A stretch of 5,495 bases of DNA, taken from contig JARBCG010000001.1 in assembly GCA_028803175.1 (NCBI GenBank), positions 1-5,495 on the forward strand. Direction: 5' to 3'. Shown in pieces: positions 1 to 5,495 of the stretch (the first letter of the stretch is position 1; every line of letters begins with the position of its first letter). The translations under genes were made by a program, and so were the position numbers. The stretch comes from Wolbachia sp. (GTDB lineage: Bacteria > Pseudomonadota > Alphaproteobacteria > Rickettsiales > Anaplasmataceae). The notes beneath the pieces were generated by a model. That model worked only from the letters and a program-made list of their open reading frames with translations, made no database searches and was not told the DNA's origin.

Positions 1-34
1 TAAACGTACTGTGAGAGCTATGTTTGTAATCCAT

Positions 35-73
35 ACTAAAGTAGTCCAACACTAAAGTATATTATACTAAAGT
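35..73 (+). repeat. Three direct copies of ACTAAAGT
   Basis: The octamer ACTAAAGT occurs exactly at 35-42, 51-58 and 66-73, with start-to-start spacings of 16 and 15 bases. The first and third copies are both preceded by AT, giving ATACTAAAGT. Copies two and three also form part of the palindrome at 48-76. Such spacing could mark repeated protein-binding sites or a small dispersed repeat. No function can be assigned, and the nearest downstream gene starts about 250 bases away. Confidence 0.6.
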
Positions 74-76
74 GTT
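48..76. repeat. Imperfect 29-base palindrome
   Basis: The outer arms AACACT (48-53) and AGTGTT (71-76) pair perfectly. Positions 54-55 and 69-70 are AA facing AA and do not pair. The inner arms AGTATA (56-61) and TATACT (63-68) are again perfectly complementary around a single central T. Twelve of fourteen position pairs match. There is no T-run after it, so it is not a typical intrinsic terminator. It could be a protein-binding site or a palindromic repeat element of the kind known in Rickettsiales; the latter is inference. Confidence 0.6.
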
Positions 77-81
77 CGCCT

Positions 82-110
82 TAAGGTTAGGGTATTAACT
101 ACCAACCTTA
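82..110. repeat. Hairpin-forming inverted repeat
   Basis: TAAGGTT (82-88) pairs with AACCTTA (104-110). A two-base AG bulge follows on the left side, then GGTA (91-94) pairs with TACC (100-103), leaving a five-base loop TTAAC. This gives an 11-bp stem, begun only five bases after the palindrome at 48-76. No T-tract follows on the plus strand. It may end a transcript coming from outside the window, or be a mobile palindromic unit. Confidence 0.55.
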
Positions 111-270
111 CTACATAAATGTCAACTAATTTAGTTAATATATAATATTATTAATATAACAATACTAACGAAATTTTTCTTTAAATTAACTCACTCAACT
201 GATTATCAACTGGCAGTTTGGTAAGTAAAAAGCCTATTGGTAATAATTAAATGAATAGTACGAAGTTTGT

Positions 271-279
271 TGCTATAAT
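271..279 (+). promoter_or_regulatory. Extended -10 promoter for the bfr-surf1 unit
   Basis: TGCTATAAT combines a perfect TATAAT hexamer (274-279) with the TGn extension of extended -10 promoters. No good -35 hexamer lies at the usual spacing (the region near 251-256 reads ATGAAT), which such promoters tolerate. Transcription would begin near 286, giving a leader of about 40 bases to the preferred start at 326, and about 13 bases to the ATG at 299. Confidence 0.5.
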
Positions 280-315
280 TTCCATTGTTGTATAGATTAT
301 GTTAGTAGATAAAAC

Positions 316-322
316 AAGGAAG
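316..322 (+). promoter_or_regulatory. Ribosome binding site deciding the bacterioferritin start
   Basis: AAGGAAG, a good Shine-Dalgarno match, ends three bases before the ATG at 326, with the AGGA core about five bases from it. The in-frame ATG at 299 has no such site, being preceded by TTGTATAGATT. This supports starting the protein at 326. Confidence 0.6.
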
Positions 323-325
323 CTT

Positions 326-802
326 ATGAGTGAAGATATAGTAAAACATTTGAATAAGTTGTTGACGAATGAGTTGACTTCTGTGCGTCAGTATCTTTTA
401 CATTTTTCAATTTTTAGAAACAATGGAATTAATAAATTTGCAGAAAAGCTAAAAAATGAGCTTACTGAAGAACTTGAGCATGCAAATAGTTTAGCAGAAA
501 GAATTTTATTACTCAAAGGAGTGCCAAATTTTCAGGATACAAATGAAGTATCAAAATATAACGGAAAATTTACAAAAAATACGATCAAGGAAGTTCTAGA
601 AGCTAATTTGAAATTAGAGAAAAAAGGTATAGAAGACATTAGAGAAGCGATTTTTATTGCTGAAAAAGATAAGGATTTTGTTACCGTAATGTTATTAGAA
701 AAATTATTGAAAAATGAGGAAGAGCATTTCCATTGGATTGAAAAACAGATTGAACATATCAATTTAATGGGTGTTGAAAATTACTTAAGAACACAAATAT
801 AG
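326..802 (+). CDS. bfr: Bacterioferritin
   Basis: This is a 158-residue bacterioferritin, the usual family length. Bacterioferritins form 24-subunit shells that oxidise Fe(II) at a di-iron site and store it as ferric mineral in the cytoplasm. The N-terminus HLNKLLTNELTS matches the family's first helix. By alignment with my memory of the E. coli protein, all six ferroxidase ligands are present: Glu16, Glu49, His52 (in ELEH), Glu98, Glu131 and His134 (in EEEH). The residue matching the haem-ligand Met52 of E. coli is Leu50, so this subunit probably binds no haem. The loop between helices B and C is about six residues longer than in E. coli. The C-terminus MGVENYLRTQI is typical. The start at 326 is chosen over 299 (167 aa) because of the upstream AAGGAAG and the fit to family length. 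It is followed after one base by surf1, so the two are probably co-transcribed. Confidence 0.95.
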   Translation: MSEDIVKHLNKLLTNELTSVRQYLLHFSIFRNNGINKFAEKLKNELTEELEHANSLAERILLLKGVPNFQDTNEVSKYNGKFTKNTIKEVLEANLKLEKKGIEDIREAIFIAEKDKDFVTVMLLEKLLKNEEEHFHWIEKQIEHINLMGVENYLRTQI

Positions 803-803
803 T

Positions 804-1427
804 GTGTTAAAAAAAACAGTATTTATTTTTATTTTGCCTTGCCTACTCCTTTTTTCCTTGGGATCATGGCAGTTATTTAGGTTGAACTGGAAGAATAATA
901 TTATCAAAAGTATGGACCTTCCAGTTATACATATACCATCTAGTAATAATCTCGAAAAATTTAACCATAGGCACGTTAAAATCGATGGCGTGTTAAGTAA
1001 CGTGGAACTATACGTTTTTGCAGGACAACGTGGATACCATGTGTTATCTCCTATGTTGCTTACCACTGGAAATTATATGCTAGTAAATAAAGGGATAGTT
1101 GGCACGAAAGAAGACAGAGAGCCGAAAGTTGAAAAAGTAATTGTAAATGGAACTTTATACTGTGATAGCAATAAAAGCAAGAACTGGTTCATCAAAAATG
1201 ATACTTCTTCAAATATATGGTTTACCTTCAACACAGAAGAAATCTCTAATGAGTTAGGTATTAGGCTAGAGAAGTGTGTATTGTGGCAAGATAACTTAAA
1301 TAACAAGTTAATTATACAACCGATGAAGCATTTAGAATACGCTACCACTTGGTTCTCTCTTTTCTTAATTTGGTTGATTATGTGTGTAGTTTATTATAAA
1401 TCACAGTTCTGTATTAGGAAGCAATAG
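804..1427 (+). CDS. surf1: SURF1-family cytochrome c oxidase assembly protein
   Basis: SURF1 (Shy1) proteins help assemble the haem a centres of subunit I of aa3-type cytochrome c oxidase in the inner membrane. This 207-residue protein has the family plan. A hydrophobic segment at about residues 5-20 runs into LGSWQLFRLNWK (19-30), the signature after the first helix. The central periplasmic domain carries YHVLSPML (78-85) and MLVNKGIVG (92-100). HLEYATTWFSLFLIW (176-190) leads into the second membrane helix (about 181-198). The length is slightly below the common 220-240. The start is GTG at 804, one base after the bacterioferritin stop at 800-802, with no independent ribosome site beyond the end of bfr, which suggests translational coupling. 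No terminator is visible after it; a short direct repeat AAAAGCC(C/T)AG occurs at 1428-1437 and 1449-1458. Confidence 0.9.
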   Translation: MLKKTVFIFILPCLLLFSLGSWQLFRLNWKNNIIKSMDLPVIHIPSSNNLEKFNHRHVKIDGVLSNVELYVFAGQRGYHVLSPMLLTTGNYMLVNKGIVGTKEDREPKVEKVIVNGTLYCDSNKSKNWFIKNDTSSNIWFTFNTEEISNELGIRLEKCVLWQDNLNNKLIIQPMKHLEYATTWFSLFLIWLIMCVVYYKSQFCIRKQ

Positions 1428-1539
1428 AAAAGCCCAGGAAATATGTACAAAAGCCTAGAATAAATAATAACTTGACTTTATTGAAGAATTTCATTACAGC
1501 GAAATAAACCTCATTGATATAAATTATTACGCATCATAA

Positions 1540-1851
1540 GGATTAGGGTTTGATGAGATAGACTTTACTGATGATTATTCACTGAAAGATTCAAGCCTTA
1601 TGGATAATTTACAGTTAAACAATTGAATAATTTAGTTTAAAGAAGCTTGTATATAGTCAAATTGTTTCACTTTCTGCTGCGATGTAGAGTTCACAGTTTA
1701 TGGTGAAAATTACAAAGAATTGGAAAAATTTAAAAGCCATATAGACCGTGAAGATCGCTTTTACAAGTATGAAAGAAACAAAAAAGGAAATCGTTTTAAA
1801 TCAATTAAGGAGTATACTTCGAAATTTGCTAATTTTGCCAAGTTTAATTAA
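1540..1851 (+). pseudogene. Decayed small gene, function unknown
   Basis: One plus-strand frame reads protein-like sequence on both sides of three in-frame stops (1624-1626, 1633-1635, 1654-1656). The first part contains FDEIDFTDDYSLKD (from about 1549). The second part is 64 codons long, begins at 1657 and includes VEFTVYGENYKELEKFKSHI followed by a lysine-rich stretch, ending at TAA 1849-1851. No start codon with a ribosome site is present. The phrase FTVYGENYKELEKFK loosely recalls the start of small phage proteins of the DUF1281 (Api92-like) type, but this is from memory and weak. The head resembles the N-terminus of the neighbouring protein at 1919 (EIDF plus acidic residues), so it may be a dead relative. 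It could also be chance open frame. Confidence 0.4.
1615..1640. repeat. AT-rich inverted repeat
   Basis: TTAAACAATT (1615-1624) can pair with AATT (1629-1632) plus GTTTAA (1635-1640), leaving a GAAT loop and a TA bulge. The ten-pair stem contains only one G-C pair and is not followed by a T-run, so it is unlikely to be an efficient terminator. It overlaps the internal stops of the decayed frame. Confidence 0.35.
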
Positions 1852-1855
1852 TATC

Positions 1856-1883
1856 TTGACTTATTATATTATCTTTTCAATAT
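1856..1883 (+). promoter_or_regulatory. Possible promoter for the small gene at 1919
   Basis: TTGACT (1856-1861) matches the -35 consensus in five of six bases. At a 16-base spacing CAATAT (1878-1883) is a fair -10 match; other A/T hexamers nearby are alternatives. Transcription would begin near 1890, about 30 bases before the start codon. In such AT-rich sequence -10 matches are common, so the -35 element carries most of the weight. Confidence 0.35.
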
Positions 1884-1907
1884 TTACATTGGTTTTTTAA
1901 TTAATAC

Positions 1908-1911
1908 GAGG
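1908..1911 (+). promoter_or_regulatory. Ribosome binding site deciding the start at 1919
   Basis: GAGG lies seven bases before the ATG at 1919 but only one base before the in-frame ATG at 1913. The spacing therefore favours 1919 as the real start. Confidence 0.5.
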
Positions 1912-1918
1912 TATGTTT

Positions 1919-2209
1919 ATGCATGAAATAGATTTTATTAACGTTGATCAGCCTTTGGATTTGGTGCAGGAAACATTTGACATTAGTAATGGATATATCA
2001 AAATTACAGAGAATTCTTTTGATGAACACACTCCTTATCACACAATTACGGACGAAATACTAGATAAAGATTGCCACGTGGTAGGAAATTTAGTTGCTTG
2101 TAGATATTTTAGTGAACCTGATCCCGACAGTCACAAACTTAGTGTCAAGTACAATATAAGTTTGGAAGTTGATATGACAAACATACTGCCTCTTGAAAAA
2201 GATATATAA
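1919..2209 (+). CDS. Small acidic hypothetical protein
   Basis: I do not recognise this 96-residue protein. It begins MHEIDFINVDQPLDL and ends MTNILPLEKDI. It is strongly acidic, with 20 Asp/Glu against 6 Lys/Arg, and has no signal peptide or membrane segment, so it is probably cytoplasmic or delivered to a partner. Two cysteines (in KDCHVV and VACRYF) are not arranged as a metal site. The start at 1919 rather than 1913 (98 aa) rests on the spacing of GAGG. A gene with its own promoter, a good ribosome site and an uninterrupted frame beside a decayed, possibly related frame suggests it is real and lineage-specific. No terminator is visible downstream. Confidence 0.6.
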   Translation: MHEIDFINVDQPLDLVQETFDISNGYIKITENSFDEHTPYHTITDEILDKDCHVVGNLVACRYFSEPDPDSHKLSVKYNISLEVDMTNILPLEKDI

Positions 2210-2299
2210 TTATGTAAGTAGTCTTCTATGTTGTTTCTTGTGGTATAGAAATCATTTTTATTTCACCATGATAAGCTTTAAAGTTACCACGTTTTACAC

Positions 2300-2305
2300 T
2301 AGAAT
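2300..2305 (+). promoter_or_regulatory. Possible -10 element for pheT
   Basis: TAGAAT matches TATAAT in five of six bases and would place the transcript start about 20 bases before the pheT ATG. The -35 position (about 2277-2282, TTTAAA) is a poor match. The 123 bases between 2210 and 2332 hold no gene; GTGGTA near 2241 and TACCAC near 2285 are complementary but about 40 bases apart. The pheT start at 2333 is preceded by a weak AAAGAG ribosome site (2324-2329). Confidence 0.3.
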
Positions 2306-2332
2306 AATTTCTTTAGTATTCTTAAAGAGTTC

Positions 2333-4689
2333 ATGAAATTTACATTATCTTGGTTATTAGAACACCTAGAAACAAACGCCAATTTAGAAGAAATTACTGA
2401 TAAGTTAACCCATATAGGATTAGAAGTAGAAGATGTGATTAACAACTCCAAATTAGCTGGATTTGTTGTGGCAGAAGTGTTGGAAACTGCACAGCATCCA
2501 AATGCTGACAAATTAAAATTATGTAAAGTAAATGATGGAAACAAAATTTTACAAATAGTTTGTGGAGCAAATAACGTTAAAAGCAATATGAAGACAGTGC
2601 TTGCTTCTATAGGTAGCACATTACCAGAAAGTGATTTTATAATTAAACCAACAAAAATTCGTGGTGTATTAAGCAAAGGAATGCTTTGTTCTGCCTCTGA
2701 ACTTGCATTAACACAAGAGGAAAGTGAAGGAATAATGGAGCTTTCAGGTGATTACAAAGTGGGAGATAAATTTTTCGACTGTGATCCTATAATTGACATT
2801 AATATTACTCCCAATCGTGGAGATTGTTTGAGTGTTTATGGCATTGCTCGTGATTTAGCTGCAACCGGAATAGGTACGTTAAACCATCTTAGTATCATTC
2901 CAGTGCATGACGATGGAATCCATATCTTTGATTCACCAATCGATGTTCAAGTTACTGATGAAGAGAGTTTTATCAGCGGCATATACATTGCCAATGTAAA
3001 AAATAAAGAAAGCCCAAAGTGGTTGAAAAATAAGTTAGAATCAATCGGAATGCGTTCCATTTCTGCGATAGTTGATATCACTAATTACATTATGATTTCT
3101 TTCGGCCGTCCAATGCATGCATATGATGCAGACAAAATAGGTAATAAACTTGTAGTAAGAAAAGCAAACGATGGAGAGAAATTTACTGCTTTAAATGGTA
3201 AGGAATATTTGCTCAACGTAGATATAAGCATTATCTCTGACAGTAAAAATATTCATGCAATTGCTGGCATTATAGGTGGGCAGTACAGTGAGTGTACTCT
3301 TGAAACTACAAATATCTTCCTCGAATCAGCTTGGTTTGATCCTGTTTCTATTGCTAAGTCCTCAAGGCAGTTAGATATCTCAACAGACTCCAGCCACAGA
3401 TTCACACGTTCAGTTGACCCTGATTTTACTATTTATGGACTCAATCTTACAACTAAAATGATTTTGGATTTATGTGGTGGAGAAGTTTCAGATGTAGTGT
3501 CTGCTGGCAGCCTAGATGAGAAGAATAGCTACATTAACTTTGATTACCATGACGTGAACAAGTTTGGCAGCATTTCTGCGTCACCTGATGAGATATTCAA
3601 TATATTAACCAAATTGGGATTTAATATTGATAGAAAAATTGATCACCACTGGAGCATACAAGTTCCAAGTTGGAGGCCGGATGTAACAATATCTGCGGAT
3701 CTGGTTGAGGAGGTAACCAGAATATATGGCTATAACAAAATAAAAGAAGAATCATTACCAGCTAATGTTGCAGAAGTAGATAACACATATGATAATCTGC
3801 ATGTTTTAATGTTGAATAGAGGGTTTCATGAAGTGCTGACCTGGTCATTTATGAGTGAATCAGTAGCTGAGAAATTTGGTAATTCAGACAAGTTGTTTAT
3901 CATCGAGAATCCATTTAATAACAACTTCAATATAATGAGACCAAGCGTTATACCAAATCTATTGCAAACTGCCTCTGATAACATCACTCATGGTGTATCT
4001 GATCTTGCAATTTTTGAAATTGGACCCGTGTATGATAGTGAGAATATTTTAAATCAACCTAGATGTGTTTTATGTGGGATAAGATCAGGAAAGAATCTAC
4101 AACGTAATCATTATAATATTGATAGAAAAGTAGATGCTTTTGATGTCAAGGCTGATTTTACGTCAGTCCTGGAACTTTTTAATGTCAATTGCGATAATCT
4201 AGCGATAGAAAAAATAGATAAAGAATATTATCATCCAGGAAAGTCAGGCGCTTTTTCTTTCAAAGGAAAAGTTATAGGTTATTTTGGGGAATTACATCCA
4301 ATTATATTAGATTTTTTGATATTAAACAAAAAGTTGTGGGTTTTGAGATAATATTGGAAAATACTAAGAATCTACCTACTAATAAAAAGCAATTTATTGA
4401 TTATAAATACCAAAGCGTCAAACGTGACTTTGCATTTATAGTCAGCAAAGATGTAAAAGTAGGTAACATAATCAACACGGTGAAGAAAAGTTCAGAACTT
4501 ATCACAGAAGTCTTAGTGTTTGATGTGTATCAGGGAAACAACATAGAACCTGATAAGATATCTATAGCGTTGTCAGTTACTTTCTGTTCTCCAACTCACA
4601 CATTGACTGAAGAGAAAATTCAAAAAGAATCTAGTGCTGTAGTAAATTTAGTTTGTGAAAGTACTGAAGGAAGTTTTAGGCAATATTAA
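2333..4689 (+). pseudogene. pheT: Phenylalanine--tRNA ligase beta subunit, with one frameshift
   Basis: PheT pairs with PheS as an alpha2beta2 enzyme that charges tRNA-Phe; the beta subunit binds tRNA and edits mischarged tyrosine. The first frame (2333-4351, 672 codons) shows the family's order: N-terminal B1 part (MKFTLSWLLEHL), EMAP-like tRNA-binding domain (about 40-150, HPNADKLKLCKV and IRGVLSKGMLCS), B3/B4 editing domain (about 208-390, VDITNYIMISFGRPMHAYDAD with His262, and FLESAWFDP with Glu331), B5 (about 400-470, PSWRPDVTISADLVEEVTRIYGY), then the catalytic-like core to FGELHP (651-656). After Lys667 the frame breaks: one A is missing from the A5 run at 4328-4332, giving LWVLR and a stop. 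The -1 frame continues as VVGFEIILEN and the FDX-ACB anticodon-binding domain (SVKRDFAFIV to HTLTEEKI), ending at 4689. The rejoined protein is 785 residues, the normal length. Its high conservation argues for a recent lesion, an error, or slippage rescue. pheS is not adjacent. Confidence 0.93.
4325..4333 (+). other. Frameshift point in pheT, AAC-AAA-AAG
   Basis: In the upstream frame the codons are AAC AAA AAG, then TTG TGG GTT TTG AGA TAA (stop 4349-4351). Adding one A, or slipping back one base after AAG, gives GTT GTG GGT TTT GAG, the family-like VVGFE. The heptamer C-AAA-AAG allows lysyl-tRNA to re-pair on AAA after a -1 slip, much like the A-AAA-AAG sites used in known programmed frameshifts, but with one A fewer. 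I see no Shine-Dalgarno stimulator just upstream and no strong downstream hairpin. Confidence 0.75.
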
Positions 4690-5401
4690 AGATAACGAAG
4701 AAGAAACATTTGAGTTAAATGTAGAAGGAGAAGGCTCAGGAGCGGAGTTGGAAGGAAGAATAGAAATAATAGAAGCTACAGAAGTTGTTGTAAAGAAGCA
4801 GCGTAAATGGGTGTAGTAGTAGCTGAAATATCTGCGGAGCTGGGGGCTGCAACTGCTGCAAAAGCTGCGGAGAATTCAATTCCTATATATGAAGAGAAAG
4901 TAAAAAAAATTGATTGGATGGTGGAAAAATTAATGATATAGAAAAAACATAAAGAATAAAATTGACAAGCAAAAGCAAGAAGCAGACAAAACAAACCAGT
5001 ATATAAAAGAAGATGTAGAAGAAATGCTGCATGAAAGGTATAGCGTGGCTGAATGGCTGGACATGATGTTGAATAAAGGCGTAATAAGCTTGTTCAAGGT
5101 AATTGAAAAAGTAAATCATAGAATAGAAGAATTGAAAGCCAAAGAAACTCGTCTAGATAACATTGACTGTGAGCAAGTTACATCAATAACAAAATTAGAG
5201 GAAATGATTGATAAAGAAAGCAATGTAAAAAATTAAAATGAAAAGACAATAAAACAAGTGACGGAAGGTGAGTAAACATTACAGAAACTTGTTGGATTAT
5301 TAAAAGAAGAAGCTGAAATTAGAATAGAATTAAGCAGCGAAATCCACAGAGATCAAATGCAATTACAAAAGCTAACAAATCCTGAGCAAAACACATTATA
5401 A
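4690..5401 (+). pseudogene. Decayed gene for an acidic, coiled-coil-like protein
   Basis: Protein-like sequence follows pheT in pieces. Piece one runs in one frame to TAG 4814-4816 and is very acidic (DNEEETFELNVEGEGSGAEL); its frame is open from 4652, inside the end of pheT. Piece two is in the next frame, 4807-4941 (44 codons), with an alanine-rich AELGAATAAKAAENS and then EEKVKKIDWMVEKL. Piece three returns to the first frame from about 4940 and reads to 5398 with two internal stops (5234-5236 and 5273-5275), rich in Lys, Glu and Leu. The even composition across the breaks suggests one former protein of roughly 240 residues with at least two frameshifts and two nonsense codons. I do not recognise it; phage or other accessory origin is possible but unproven. 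Sequencing errors could explain the shifts, less easily the stops. Confidence 0.55.
5024..5236 (+). pseudogene. Longest open piece of the decayed gene, 70 codons
   Basis: This ATG-started open stretch reads MLHERYSVAEWLDMMLNKG, followed by FKVIEKVNHRIEELKAKETRL, a heptad-like helical run. The ATG has no convincing ribosome site (only AGAAGAA directly before it), and coding-like sequence in the same frame continues upstream to about 4940 (KIDKQKQEADKTNQYIKEDVEE) and downstream past its stop. I therefore read it as an internal fragment rather than an independent gene, though expression as a short protein cannot be excluded. Confidence 0.4.
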
Positions 5402-5465
5402 TGCACCACATAAACTAGAGCAAAAAAAAATTGGTTGATCCGAGTAAAAATGAATGGAGTGTAGT

Positions 5466-5495
5466 ATGGGAATAAAAAAGTATGGACCAGAGTTA
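5466..5495 (+). CDS. Possible start of a gene cut by the window edge
   Basis: ATG at 5466 begins MGIKKYGPEL and stays open to the last base, ten codons in all. GGAG at 5456-5459 sits six bases upstream, one of the better ribosome sites in the window. The piece is too short to identify, and it could also be a further fragment of the decayed gene before it. Confidence 0.3.
   Translation, partial: MGIKKYGPEL

Larger units (their letters stand above)
1..298. other. Non-coding region upstream of bacterioferritin
   Basis: No convincing gene is visible on either strand in these 298 bases. Positions 1-110 hold three ACTAAAGT octamers and two imperfect palindromes, listed separately. Positions about 121-170 are almost pure A/T, including TTAATA (135-140) facing TATTAA (149-154). 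Around 198-220 the hexamer CAACTG occurs twice, the second copy forming AACTG-G-CAGTT, a short inverted repeat. A promoter-like extended -10 lies at 271-279. A short open frame from position 2 to a stop at 53-55 could be the tail of a gene outside the window, but 17 codons are too few to judge. Confidence 0.6.
1428..1912. other. 485-base region with no intact gene
   Basis: No intact coding sequence is visible between surf1 and the small gene at 1919. The region contains a decayed plus-strand reading frame (1540-1851), an inverted repeat (1615-1640) and a possible promoter (1856-1883). TGATATAAA at 1515-1523 resembles an extended -10 element and could once have served the decayed gene. I see no tRNA or rRNA. 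Confidence 0.6.

Noticed and set aside
2..55. C-terminal tail of an upstream gene
   Set aside because: Only 17 codons are visible before a stop; this length is expected by chance and no motif is recognisable.
35..73. CRISPR-like array of ACTAAAGT repeats
   Set aside because: The repeats are 8 bases long with 7-8 base gaps, far too short for CRISPR repeats and spacers, and there are no cas genes.
82..110. Intrinsic terminator
   Set aside because: The stem is plausible but no T-run follows on either usable side, and no gene end is visible immediately upstream.
299..325. Bacterioferritin start at ATG 299
   Set aside because: It adds nine residues not seen in the family and lacks a ribosome site, whereas ATG 326 follows AAGGAAG and gives the usual 158 residues. 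It is not fully excluded.
532..1348. Minus-strand open frames across bfr and surf1 (532-762, 785-1066, 1073-1348)
   Set aside because: They lie antisense to well-supported genes, have no ribosome sites, and are made of Phe/Ser/Leu-rich sequence expected from the complement of Lys/Glu-rich coding DNA.
2299..2676. 125-codon minus-strand open frame over the start of pheT
   Set aside because: It is antisense to the conserved tRNA-binding part of PheT and shows no recognisable domain.
4336..4689. Independent 117-codon gene starting at GTG 4336
   Set aside because: It is clearly the C-terminal FDX-ACB domain of PheT in a shifted frame, with no ribosome site at the GTG.
4776..5119. Minus-strand hydrophobic open frames (4776-4994 and 4883-5119)
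   Set aside because: The Phe/Ile-rich sequence is the complement of Lys/Glu-rich plus-strand remnants; no ribosome sites are seen and the two frames overlap each other.

Overview
The window looks like a stretch of a small, AT-rich genome of an obligate intracellular alphaproteobacterium. Wolbachia, or a close member of the Anaplasmataceae, is the best guess. The basis is the strong A/T bias in codons and spacers, the alphaproteobacterial-type bacterioferritin and SURF1 proteins, a housekeeping pheT standing alone, and the mix of intact genes with decaying gene remnants. This is inference from gene content and composition; no database search was run.

Layout. Positions 1-298 are non-coding and hold three copies of an ACTAAAGT octamer, two imperfect palindromes, an AT-only stretch and an extended -10 promoter. 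A two-gene unit follows: bacterioferritin (326-802), then, after one base, a SURF1-family cytochrome oxidase assembly protein (804-1427). Positions 1428-1912 hold no intact gene, but contain a remnant reading frame with three internal stops (1540-1851). Next is a small, acidic protein of unknown function (1919-2209) with its own likely promoter and ribosome binding site. The phenylalanyl-tRNA synthetase beta subunit gene pheT fills 2333-4689. From 4690 to about 5401 lies a decayed gene whose protein-like pieces sit in changing frames with internal stops. A possible new gene start (5466) runs off the right edge.

The most notable point is pheT. The first 667 codons are open and typical of the family, but one missing A in an A5 run at 4328-4332 throws the C-terminal anticodon-binding (FDX-ACB) domain into the -1 frame. 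That domain is otherwise intact and well conserved. As pheT is normally essential, this is either a sequencing or assembly error, a recent lesion, or a site rescued by slippage; the heptamer C-AAA-AAG at the break would allow a -1 slip that restores the exact frame.

The first two genes share an iron/haem theme: iron storage, and assembly of the haem-copper terminal oxidase. The bacterioferritin keeps all six ferroxidase ligands but has Leu where the haem-ligating Met normally is, so it probably binds no haem. I did not find a clear new biological system; the remnants and palindromes are the least explained parts.
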